Source: an uncultured Christensenella sp.
GTDB taxonomy: Bacteria; Bacillota; Clostridia; Christensenellales; UBA3700
Assembly: GCA_910579785.1 (NCBI GenBank)
Contig: CAJTVJ010000002.1
Location: forward strand, 1-64,000
Direction of reading: 5' to 3'
DNA length: 64,000 nucleotides
In this document: piece after piece, positions 57,303 to 64,000 of the stretch
How the letters are laid out: each line of letters begins with the position of its first letter
How positions within the stretch are numbered: position 1 is the stretch's first letter
Notes under the pieces: model-generated
Databases searched by the model: none
Told to the model about the DNA's origin: nothing
Seen by the model: the letters and a program-made list of their open reading frames with translations, nothing else
Program-made: the position numbers and the translations under genes

Positions 57303-59825
57303 TTATTTATCAAACGTTCTTGCAATATAATTGGCAAGGTTGACGGGATTCCAGAATATCGCGCCCTTGTCCATCTTATCGCGGATAGAGGAGTGCTTTT
57401 TCTCTATATCGCACAGCGAGCGTATCGTTATTTTGGTTTTGATGCTCTCTAAATCCTCGCCGTCAGGTAAATCGAAATATATATTCGTCTTCTGATGCGG
57501 CAGCAGGTCAAAATAGTTGTCAGACAGCATTGTATTGTGACCTTTGAGACGTATCTCGACAAATCTGGCATATCCGTCTGCATGTATCTCCATACACACC
57601 TTATTGCCCGACGTAGAGAGGTTGTAAGACAGCTTTGTCTTAGGCAGTTTGACCTTGTTTTCGTTGGTGAGAGGCAAGGTCTCCTGACATATGATATTGC
57701 CGTTCATATCGTAAGCGATAGCGTATACGTAACACTTCTTTTCTTTTATCTTTTTGAGTATGTTTTTGAGGTCGAGTATAGCCACCTGTCCCACGTGGTC
57801 CGGCGGTATCTCCACCGTGTTGACTATCGAGTGAAGTTCTTGATTGTCATACGTCATTACGCCGCACTTTATCTTTGTCTTGAATTTGGTCTGCCAATCG
57901 TTGACAAAGAGGAGTTTCATAGTGTCGTTTTCGCGATTGAATACCAAGACGGTGTTTTGATTAAAGCGTTTTGCGCAATATTGCAAAGCCTTCATATTGC
58001 CGTAATAATCCATGCCCGACCAGGAATTTACGCCCCAACAGTCGTTGTATTGCCAATACAGTGCGCCGTGACATCTGGGATTTATACGCCAGCCTTCGGT
58101 CGCGTTTTTTATGCAAAGCGCCTGCGTCAGCTGCGATAGATATACCGTATCTTTAAAGTGTTTGGGCGTCCAGAACTTTGACAGCATATAATACTTTATC
58201 TTTCCGTTGCCGCCGATACACTTTTGGTGAGCTTTGGCGATAGGAGAATGCGTATTGGTGTATTCGTGAGAGTCGCAGAATATATCAATCGCATTGAGCG
58301 AAGGCAGGGATTCTATGCCGAATTCACTGCAAAATCTCGTCGGCATACCCTTATAATATTCCAGCTTTCTCAATCCGTGCCATACGTGCCAAAGGTGAGT
58401 GTCGCCCTTATCGCAGCTGTTTATATTTTTCATATATTCGCCGCTTGACGGGGTGCACGCCCAATACGGAGTGACGTCGTCGAGTGGTTTGAGATGATTT
58501 GGCAGTGTCTCATAGAAGAACTTGCCGCAATCTTTTATCACGCTTTTACGGTTGAGCCAAGCCATAGACATTGACTCAATCTCGTTGTTGCCTGCCCAAA
58601 GACACAGCGACGCATGGTTCTTTATTCTCAGCACGTTGTCTTCAACCTCGGCAAATACTTCCTGCAAAAATTCTTCGTCGTTAAAGGGATATGGCGAGCA
58701 GGCAAAATTGAAGTCCTGCCATACCAAAAGTCCCAATTCGTCGCACATATCATAAAATCTGTCGCTTTCGTAATATCCGCCGCCCCATACTCTTATCATA
58801 TTCATGTTGCATGCTTTCGCCTTATAGAGCAAATCGCGCAGTTTTTCGTCGCTGACGTTGTTGATAAAGCTGTCGGCAGGTATCCAATTGGCGCCTCTTG
58901 CGAATATCTTTTTGCCGTTGACGAAGAAACAGAAATTGCGTCCTATCTCGTCAAGTTCGTTGTCGAGCGTTATCGTCCTAAGTCCTATCTTCTGCGACTT
59001 CTCGCATACGACTGCGCCGTCGGACAGCACTTTGATATCCAAATCGTAGAGCGTCTGCGCGCCCATATTGTTGCACCACCAAAGCTGCGGATTTTCCACG
59101 CGTAAAGTAGACGTGCCGTCTCCCGTTGCGGTGCATACGACGTCGCCTTTGAGAGATAGGGTATATTGCACTTCGACAGGCTTGCTGCACTCCGTCACGT
59201 GAGTTTTGACGTCCAAAGTCACAAGATTTTCGCCGTGGGTCTGTTTGATATCCACGCGTTTGATCTTGCAGACGTTGTATCCGTTGATATATATGTCGCC
59301 TGCAATTCCGCACGTCAAAAGATGCGGACCCCAATCCCATCCGAAATGGTAGGGACTTTTGCGGATTTGGCACGATCCCGCCTCGCCGAGCGTACTGTTG
59401 GGCAAAGGATTGCTGCGGTGCTTCTTTGCAATATATCCAAGGGGTGAACGGAAGGATATTTTTATAGAGTTTTTACCCGCTTTGAGGATATCCTTTATAT
59501 TCCAAGCATATCTGCGGTTGATATTCTTTACGTTTGCGATGAGTTTGTCATTTACGTATACGTCTGCCAAAGTATCCAGCATGTCGCAGTTGAGCTCGAC
59601 GTACTCGTTGTCAAGAAGCTCTTCGTCGATTTCAAATTCTCTGAAATAATCCCAATCGCTGCGGCCCACCCACTGCACGAGTTCTTCGTTCAATCCGATG
59701 AGAGGATCGTCTATGACCTCTGCGTTTTTCAAGTCGGTAAAAATGTCGCCGGGTACGTTGCCGGTGTAGACTTTGTTGTTGCCGGGCATATTAAATGACC
59801 ATTGTCCGTTGAGAGAAATTTTCAT
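57303..59825 (-). CDS. Beta-mannosidase, GH2
   Basis: An 840-aa cytoplasmic glycosidase acting on beta-mannosyl ends. The N-terminal sugar-binding domain reads LNGQWSFNMPG..GNVPGDIFTDLKNAEVIDDPLIGLNE, typical of GH2 mannosidases. The barrel holds RVWGGGYYESDRFYDMCDELGLLVWQDF, the acid/base Glu in LWAGNNEIES and the nucleophile Glu in FCSEFGIESLP; CHGALYWQYNDCWG follows. C-terminal beta domains complete the usual length. ATG 59825 is chosen because AAGGA lies 10 bases before it and the conserved domain starts right after; an earlier in-frame ATG lies at 59882. It is a single gene with promoter and terminator. Confidence 0.93.
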   Translation of the reverse strand: MKISLNGQWSFNMPGNNKVYTGNVPGDIFTDLKNAEVIDDPLIGLNEELVQWVGRSDWDYFREFEIDEELLDNEYVELNCDMLDTLADVYVNDKLIANVKNINRRYAWNIKDILKAGKNSIKISFRSPLGYIAKKHRSNPLPNSTLGEAGSCQIRKSPYHFGWDWGPHLLTCGIAGDIYINGYNVCKIKRVDIKQTHGENLVTLDVKTHVTECSKPVEVQYTLSLKGDVVCTATGDGTSTLRVENPQLWWCNNMGAQTLYDLDIKVLSDGAVVCEKSQKIGLRTITLDNELDEIGRNFCFFVNGKKIFARGANWIPADSFINNVSDEKLRDLLYKAKACNMNMIRVWGGGYYESDRFYDMCDELGLLVWQDFNFACSPYPFNDEEFLQEVFAEVEDNVLRIKNHASLCLWAGNNEIESMSMAWLNRKSVIKDCGKFFYETLPNHLKPLDDVTPYWACTPSSGEYMKNINSCDKGDTHLWHVWHGLRKLEYYKGMPTRFCSEFGIESLPSLNAIDIFCDSHEYTNTHSPIAKAHQKCIGGNGKIKYYMLSKFWTPKHFKDTVYLSQLTQALCIKNATEGWRINPRCHGALYWQYNDCWGVNSWSGMDYYGNMKALQYCAKRFNQNTVLVFNRENDTMKLLFVNDWQTKFKTKIKCGVMTYDNQELHSIVNTVEIPPDHVGQVAILDLKNILKKIKEKKCYVYAIAYDMNGNIICQETLPLTNENKVKLPKTKLSYNLSTSGNKVCMEIHADGYARFVEIRLKGHNTMLSDNYFDLLPHQKTNIYFDLPDGEDLESIKTKITIRSLCDIEKKHSSIRDKMDKGAIFWNPVNLANYIARTFDK

Positions 59826-59872
59826 AATTTTGTCGTCCTTTTCCCAAGTTTTTATTATCAAATAATATAATA

Positions 59873-59901
59873 ATTTTATCATTAAGTATTAAATATGTCA
59901 A
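59873..59901 (-). promoter_or_regulatory. Promoter of beta-mannosidase
   Basis: On the minus strand TTGACA (59901-59896) and TAAAAT (59878-59873) are 17 bases apart. Confidence 0.75.
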
Positions 59902-59945
59902 TATCGAAAAGGAAAATCTTGCGGCATTTTGTCGTCAAAATGGTA

Positions 59946-59974
59946 TTGTAAAAGCAAGTTTTCCATGCTATAAT
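59946..59974 (+). promoter_or_regulatory. Promoter of the metallophosphoesterase-GH16 pair
   Basis: TTGTAA at 59946-59951 and TATAAT at 59969-59974 are 17 bases apart, with TG one base before the -10 (extended -10). Confidence 0.78.
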
Positions 59975-60006
59975 AGACGCAAATACGATTTGTTTGGGAG
60001 AAAATC

Positions 60007-61149
60007 ATGGCAAGTTTATCAAAAAAACAAAAAGCCATTATTACCTCGGTAGTAGTGCCAATCGCAATAATATTGATAGTGGTTGGCAGCGTTCTCATAT
60101 CCTTTGCGGCGTTTAGCTACAAAAAGGGAGAGGTCGAAAAAGCCACTTCGATACAGCTTAAAGAGGACGGGGTGCTTAGAGTATTGCAGTTGACAGATCT
60201 GCATCTTACCGCGATACCTGTGACAAAGCAGGACAAACAGACTATCAAATGGGTCAAGCAAGCCGTCAAGTATGCGCGCGCTGACGTCGTGGCGGTGACG
60301 GGCGATGCAGTGGGCAGTCTTGCTCCGTTCAGATTTAGGGATCAGGCGCTAATAGAGCTTGCGGAAGTCTTTGAAGAAGCCGAAGTTTATTGGATGTATA
60401 CCTTTGGAAATCACGACGGAGAATGGTCGCAAGCAACCAAATGAGAGGTAAAGCAAGCCAACCAAGATCAAGGCAAAGAAGAGTTGTACGACCTTCTTAA
60501 AGGATATAAGTATTCTCTTATGCAAAAGGGCGATACCGACGGCGTCGGCAATTACGTTGTCGACGTTGTAGACGGCGACGGCAAGGTCGTATACGGTCTT
60601 ATCAATATGGATTCCCAGGCTAGGAATTGGGACGAAAACGGCGAGAAGATGTCGACGTACAGAGGACTTACCGACAATCAAAAGACTTGGTATGAACAGC
60701 AGGTGAGAGCATTGCAGGCAAGAGCGGGCGCGCCCGTCAAGTCATCGCTTTTTATGCACGTGCCGCTCTTTGAATACAACGACGCATGGCTCAACGGCGT
60801 ACATGTCGGAGGTTTCCCTGTCGTCAACATAGAGGGCGAGAGTTATGCGCCCGATAAGAATTACGGTTTTTATCAAAAGATAAAAGAGCTTGGCAGCACA
60901 GATTTCGTCACTGTCGGACACGATCACGACTTTAATTGGCTTATCAAATACGACGAGGACGTCGACAGTGGGTTTGAGGGAGTATATTTCTCATACGGCA
61001 GAGTGTCGGGCGTCAACGCATGGCAGCGCCGTACGCCTGTCGGCGCGACAGTCATAGACATCAATATCAATGCTACGAATATAGACGCAAGGTATAAAGT
61101 CAGCGTGATAGAGCCTTCGTTTGAGTATGACGAATATGCATGGTGGTAA
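60007..61149 (+). pseudogene. Metallophosphoesterase interrupted by one in-frame TGA
   Basis: A calcineurin-like phosphoesterase with an N-terminal membrane anchor (IITSVVVPIAIILIVVGSVLISFAAF). The first 145 codons carry LQLTDLHL, AVTGDAVGS and FGNHDGEW, then a TGA at 60442-60444. The same frame continues without any shift to 61149 and carries the remaining metal motifs, FMHVPLFEYN and TVGHDHDFNW. The full frame would be 380 residues, a normal family length. A single C-to-T change of an Arg codon (CGA) would explain it. The gene may be inactive, recently mutated, read through, or an assembly error. Confidence 0.85.
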
Positions 61150-61150
61150 A

Positions 61151-62074
61151 ATGAAAAAGATTTGTATAACAACTTTAATTTTGATATTGCTTATATCGTC
61201 ATTTTGTATCGCTGGGTGTGCGGAAAAAGAGCCTTTTGAATTGGATATATCGCAGATGAAATTGACTTTTGAGGATAATTTTGACTGTGACAGCTTGGAT
61301 AGGAGCAAGTGGAACTACGGATTTGACGTAGAAGAAGGCAAGAAGAGCGCGCCGAGAAGAGGCGGTTTTTGGGCTCAGGACGGAGTGATAGTCGACGGCG
61401 GTAATTTGATACTGCGCACAGATTGGCGCGAAGACGGCGAAAACGGAGCCGGTTGGTATAGCGGCACCGCTATGACGTGCAGACAGGAGGGGCAAGATAA
61501 GCATTTGTTTTCGCAGAAGTACGGATATTTTGAGATGCGTTGCAAAGTGCCTTTCTTTATCGGCGGCTGGGGAGCGTTTTGGCTTATGCCTTACGACGAC
61601 TTTGCTCATGAACATAACAATCAGACTGCGCCCGAACATCTCAACACAGGCGTTGACGGCACGGAGATAGACGTATTTGAATCCCCGTTTTCCTATCTCG
61701 GAAAATCAAAGAACAACGTGATAAATCACGCCGTACATTACGACGGATATAAAGATTATCTCAAAACTGCCAGCAAGGTAGACGTCAAAGTAAACAACCT
61801 TTATGACGAATACCATACCTATGGATTTGAGTGGAGAGAAGACTGCTATAAGTTTTACGTGGACGGATACTTGACTTGGCAGATAAACAGCGATCATTAT
61901 ATCGACAAAAAAGGCAAGAAGGTAAAACACAACATTGTCTCGCAAGTCGAGGAATATATGCTGCTGTCATTTGAGGTGGAAAAGGAAGACGGATGGTGCG
62001 GCGATCCTGCCAAAAACGACAAGTCGAAAAACTATGACTTTGTAATCGACTACGTAAGGGTATATCAATTTTAG
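61151..62074 (+). CDS. Glycoside hydrolase family 16 lipoprotein
   Basis: A 307-aa cell-surface endo-beta-glucanase-like enzyme. The signal (KKICITTLILILLISSFCIAGC) ends in the lipobox IAGC. The beta-jelly-roll domain has LTFEDNFDCDSLDRSKWNY, the RCKVPFFIGGWGAFWLMP stretch and the catalytic motif GTEIDVFES, where the first Glu is the nucleophile and the last the acid/base. Likely substrates are beta-1,3- or mixed-linkage glucans. ATG 61151 follows the stop of the interrupted phosphoesterase by one base and has GGTGG just upstream; the two form an operon. Confidence 0.92.
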   Translation: MKKICITTLILILLISSFCIAGCAEKEPFELDISQMKLTFEDNFDCDSLDRSKWNYGFDVEEGKKSAPRRGGFWAQDGVIVDGGNLILRTDWREDGENGAGWYSGTAMTCRQEGQDKHLFSQKYGYFEMRCKVPFFIGGWGAFWLMPYDDFAHEHNNQTAPEHLNTGVDGTEIDVFESPFSYLGKSKNNVINHAVHYDGYKDYLKTASKVDVKVNNLYDEYHTYGFEWREDCYKFYVDGYLTWQINSDHYIDKKGKKVKHNIVSQVEEYMLLSFEVEKEDGWCGDPAKNDKSKNYDFVIDYVRVYQF

Positions 62075-62143
62075 ATATAGAAAAGAGATTGTGCTAAATT
62101 ATAATATGTATGAATTTCTTATTGCAAAATAAACTGAAACTAT

Positions 62144-62172
62144 TTGCTAAAATTATTAATGCATGATAGAAT
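62144..62172 (+). promoter_or_regulatory. Promoter of the restriction-modification operon
   Basis: TTGCTA at 62144-62149 and TAGAAT at 62167-62172 are 17 bases apart, with TG one base before the -10. The predicted transcription start (about 62179) coincides with the ATG, so the message is likely leaderless; no ribosome binding site is present. Confidence 0.65.
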
Positions 62173-62178
62173 AATATT

Positions 62179-63624
62179 ATGAAAAATAACACCATAACCT
62201 TGACAAATGAAAAATTAAAAGGGCAGTTCTATACTCCTGAATTTATAATAAATAATATTCTTGATTTAGCAGGTTATTATGGGGAGTCTATTATAAGAAA
62301 ACATGTAATAGATAATAGTTGTGGGGATGGTGCATTTTTAGTTTTAATTGTTACGAGATATTGTGATGAGTTCTTGAAATTTAATAGCGATTTAAATACA
62401 CTTTCGGAAGAGTTATTAAATTATATTCATGGTATAGAGATTGATGAAATTGAGTGCAATAAATGTATAAATAATTTAAATGAATTAGTTGCTAAATATG
62501 GTTTACGTGATATAAAGTGGGATATTCAATGTTCGGATGCTTTGCAAATAGATAAATACAATGGAATGATGGACTTTGTTCTTGGGAATCCGCCATATGT
62601 TAGAGTTCATAATTTGGGTGACTCATTTGATTTGATTAAAAATTTCTTGTTTGCTCAAAATGGAATGACAGATTTATATATTGTTTTTTATGAAATAGGA
62701 TTAAGAATGTTAAATAAAGATGGCATATTAGGCTACATTACCCCCAGCTCTTTTTTCAACAGTATTGCTGGAAAATTTATGCGGTCATATTTGGTTAACA
62801 ACAATCTTATTGATAAAGTTGTCGATTTAAAGCATTATCAGGCATTTGAAGCAAGGACATATACTACAATATTGATTTTAAAACAAGGTCGCAAGCAAAC
62901 AACAATGGATTATTATGAGTTTGATAGTAAGCATAATATACCTTATTATGTTGATACACTGACCATAACAGATTATAATATCTGCGATAATTTTTATTTT
63001 GCAAGTAAAAGTGATTTAAATACTTTAAGGAGTATTTTATTATATAGAGGTAATGGTGAGCATTTTGTCGTTAAAAATGGTTTTGCAACATTAGCTGACA
63101 ACTTTTTTATCGGAGACTTTGAATTTGACGATTTTACTATACCTATAGTGAAAGCATCGACAGGGAAAGTAAACAACTGCTTGTTTCCATATCTAGATGG
63201 CAAAATAGTACCATATGAAGAATTGACGAAAAATCCATTGATAAAAACTTATTATGAAGTTAATAAAGACTTATTACAGAAGCGTAGCTTGGATAAAAAT
63301 GCCAAATGGTACGGATTTGGTAGGTCACAAGGAATAAATGATGTCTATAGTGTTAAATACTCAATAAATACTTTAATTAGGGATAAGACGGATTTAAAGT
63401 TGACTAGATGTGATAAAAACGTAGGAGTTTATAGCGGTTTGTATATTGTAACTGATGTAACCGAAAACGAGTTGAAAACGATGTTATGTTGCGATGAGTT
63501 TGTTACATATATTTCATTGCTCGGAAAGTATAAAAGTGGGGGATACTATACCTTCTCCTCAAAAGATTTAAAAATATATCTTGAATATCAATATTCGCAA
63601 GAAAACAAAAGGAGAGTAATATGA
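62179..63624 (+). CDS. DNA N6-adenine methyltransferase of a type II R-M system
   Basis: A 481-aa gamma-class methyltransferase that methylates adenine in the recognition site to protect host DNA. The SAM-binding motif I is VIDNSCGDGAFLVLI, preceded by motif X GQFYTPEFIINNIL. The catalytic motif IV is FVLGNPPYVRVH, followed by GYITPSSFFNS. The C-terminal half (about 280-481) is the target recognition region, with FGRSQGIND and a GGYYTFSSKDLK end. The gene is visibly more AT-rich than its neighbours and uses different codons, which suggests transfer. It overlaps the next gene by 4 bases. Confidence 0.9.
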   Translation: MKNNTITLTNEKLKGQFYTPEFIINNILDLAGYYGESIIRKHVIDNSCGDGAFLVLIVTRYCDEFLKFNSDLNTLSEELLNYIHGIEIDEIECNKCINNLNELVAKYGLRDIKWDIQCSDALQIDKYNGMMDFVLGNPPYVRVHNLGDSFDLIKNFLFAQNGMTDLYIVFYEIGLRMLNKDGILGYITPSSFFNSIAGKFMRSYLVNNNLIDKVVDLKHYQAFEARTYTTILILKQGRKQTTMDYYEFDSKHNIPYYVDTLTITDYNICDNFYFASKSDLNTLRSILLYRGNGEHFVVKNGFATLADNFFIGDFEFDDFTIPIVKASTGKVNNCLFPYLDGKIVPYEELTKNPLIKTYYEVNKDLLQKRSLDKNAKWYGFGRSQGINDVYSVKYSINTLIRDKTDLKLTRCDKNVGVYSGLYIVTDVTENELKTMLCCDEFVTYISLLGKYKSGGYYTFSSKDLKIYLEYQYSQENKRRVI

Positions 63625-64000
63625 ACAATTTTCAATTTTTAGGAGTGCTTAAAAAGTCGTTTATTACTTATTTACAGACTGGTGCAAGAAGCAATAAAAA
63701 ACTTGAAATTTTGCATGGAGCGATTTCAGAAGATTTAAATGAGAGATTAAATGATAAAAATTATTCGGTATATTCATTGGGATATGGATTGGGGAAAGAA
63801 CACAAAATAGTTGGACGCTATGTCGATAAGGCTGTTGATATAACGATAGCTGAAAATAATGTTCCCATAGCAGGAATAGCTGTAAAATATATTATGAGTA
63901 ATTATTCACAGAATTCTAATAATTATTTTGAGTGTATGCTTGGAGAGACTGCAAATATAAGGTCGGCTAAAATTCCATATTTTCAAATTTTCGCAATACC
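63621..64000 (+). CDS. Type II restriction endonuclease, 3' end outside the window
   Basis: An ATG at 63621 overlaps the methyltransferase stop (ATGA), with GGAGAG 5 bases upstream. The visible 126 codons begin MNNFQFLGVLKKSF and include the segments GRYVDKAVDITI, PIAGIAVKYIMSNYSQNSNN and FECMLGETANIR followed by KIPYFQIFAI. This resembles a group of type II restriction enzymes I recall, with the acidic D-x-x-x-D and V-K residues as a possible PD-(D/E)XK core. Coupling to a modification methyltransferase supports the call. The rest lies beyond the window. Confidence 0.75.
   Translation, partial: MNNFQFLGVLKKSFITYLQTGARSNKKLEILHGAISEDLNERLNDKNYSVYSLGYGLGKEHKIVGRYVDKAVDITIAENNVPIAGIAVKYIMSNYSQNSNNYFECMLGETANIRSAKIPYFQIFAI

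Noticed and set aside
60442..60444. TGA in the phosphoesterase as a selenocysteine codon
   Set aside because: The position is not a metal or redox site, the residue expected from the codon neighbour CGA is Arg, and no SECIS-like hairpin is evident directly after it.
1..64000. tRNA, rRNA and transposase genes
   Set aside because: I looked in the intergenic gaps for cloverleaf patterns with GGTTCGAATCC-type T-arms, for rRNA words and for DDE or tyrosine/serine recombinase motifs and found none; a tRNAscan or profile search could still reveal a missed one.

Overview
The window looks like a chromosomal segment of an anaerobic, endospore-forming, low-to-moderate GC Clostridia-type Firmicute, probably uncultured and gut-associated. 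The evidence is spore genes (a spoVT-spoVB-mazG block, a cwlD-like amidase, a gerA/gerB/gerC operon), reverse rubrerythrin beside a PerR-type regulator, a Feo iron uptake operon, AGGAGG-type ribosome binding sites, frequent TTG/GTG starts, sigma-A promoters, and many glycoside hydrolases for plant or host glycans. No rRNA, tRNA, insertion sequence or CRISPR array was seen.

Layout. 1-9 kb: the tail of an unknown gene, then a repeat-rich stretch with dispersed palindromes and a small conserved-looking 49-aa gene on the minus strand; feoA-feoB-FeoB-associated Cys-rich protein behind a promoter with two DtxR/IdeR-like operators; a PerR/Fur regulator and reverse rubrerythrin; a GNAT gene flanked by 15-bp inverted repeats; a cation/Ca2+ antiporter. 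9-20 kb: rplM-rpsI, a lipoprotein, a GH2 enzyme, a phage-tail-like/BspA-like pair, then spoVT-spoVB-mazG-dus-GNAT-trmL in one tight operon. 20-31 kb, mostly minus strand: radC, an HtrA-like lipoprotein protease, a DUF4380-like protein, a membrane protein, lysA, a GH27 alpha-galactosidase, a lipoprotein and a WYL regulator. Within it are plus-strand genes for a Bro-N/Fic fusion and an AGCS amino acid:cation symporter.

30.9-31.6 kb is a 670-bp AT-rich non-coding region with three perfect DnaA boxes in 44 bp; it could be a replication origin or a DnaA-binding locus. 31.6-45 kb, plus strand: cwlD, polysaccharide deacetylase, ogt, an RluD-type synthase, a methyltransferase, an ABC-F gene remnant, Fe-ADH, thiN, gph, vanW, an HD hydrolase, phosphoglucomutase, an SDR, and a YhhQ-type queuosine-precursor transporter behind a long structured leader. 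45-53 kb: an amino-sugar block (capD-like dehydratase, galE and nahK-like kinase on minus; nagA and an esterase on plus) around a large lipoprotein. 53-57 kb: the germinant receptor operon. 57-62 kb: a beta-mannosidase, a metallophosphoesterase interrupted by one in-frame TGA, and a GH16 lipoprotein. 62-64 kb: an AT-rich type II restriction-modification pair, cut by the window end, probably acquired by transfer.

Themes: glycan breakdown (GH2 twice, GH27, GH16, nagA/nahK/galE), spore formation and germination, and iron/peroxide homeostasis. The most unusual signals are the DnaA-box region, the yhhQ leader RNA, the two families of non-coding repeats in the first 9 kb, the Bro-N-Fic fusion and the broken genes. 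All identifications come from reading the sequence; no database search was run.
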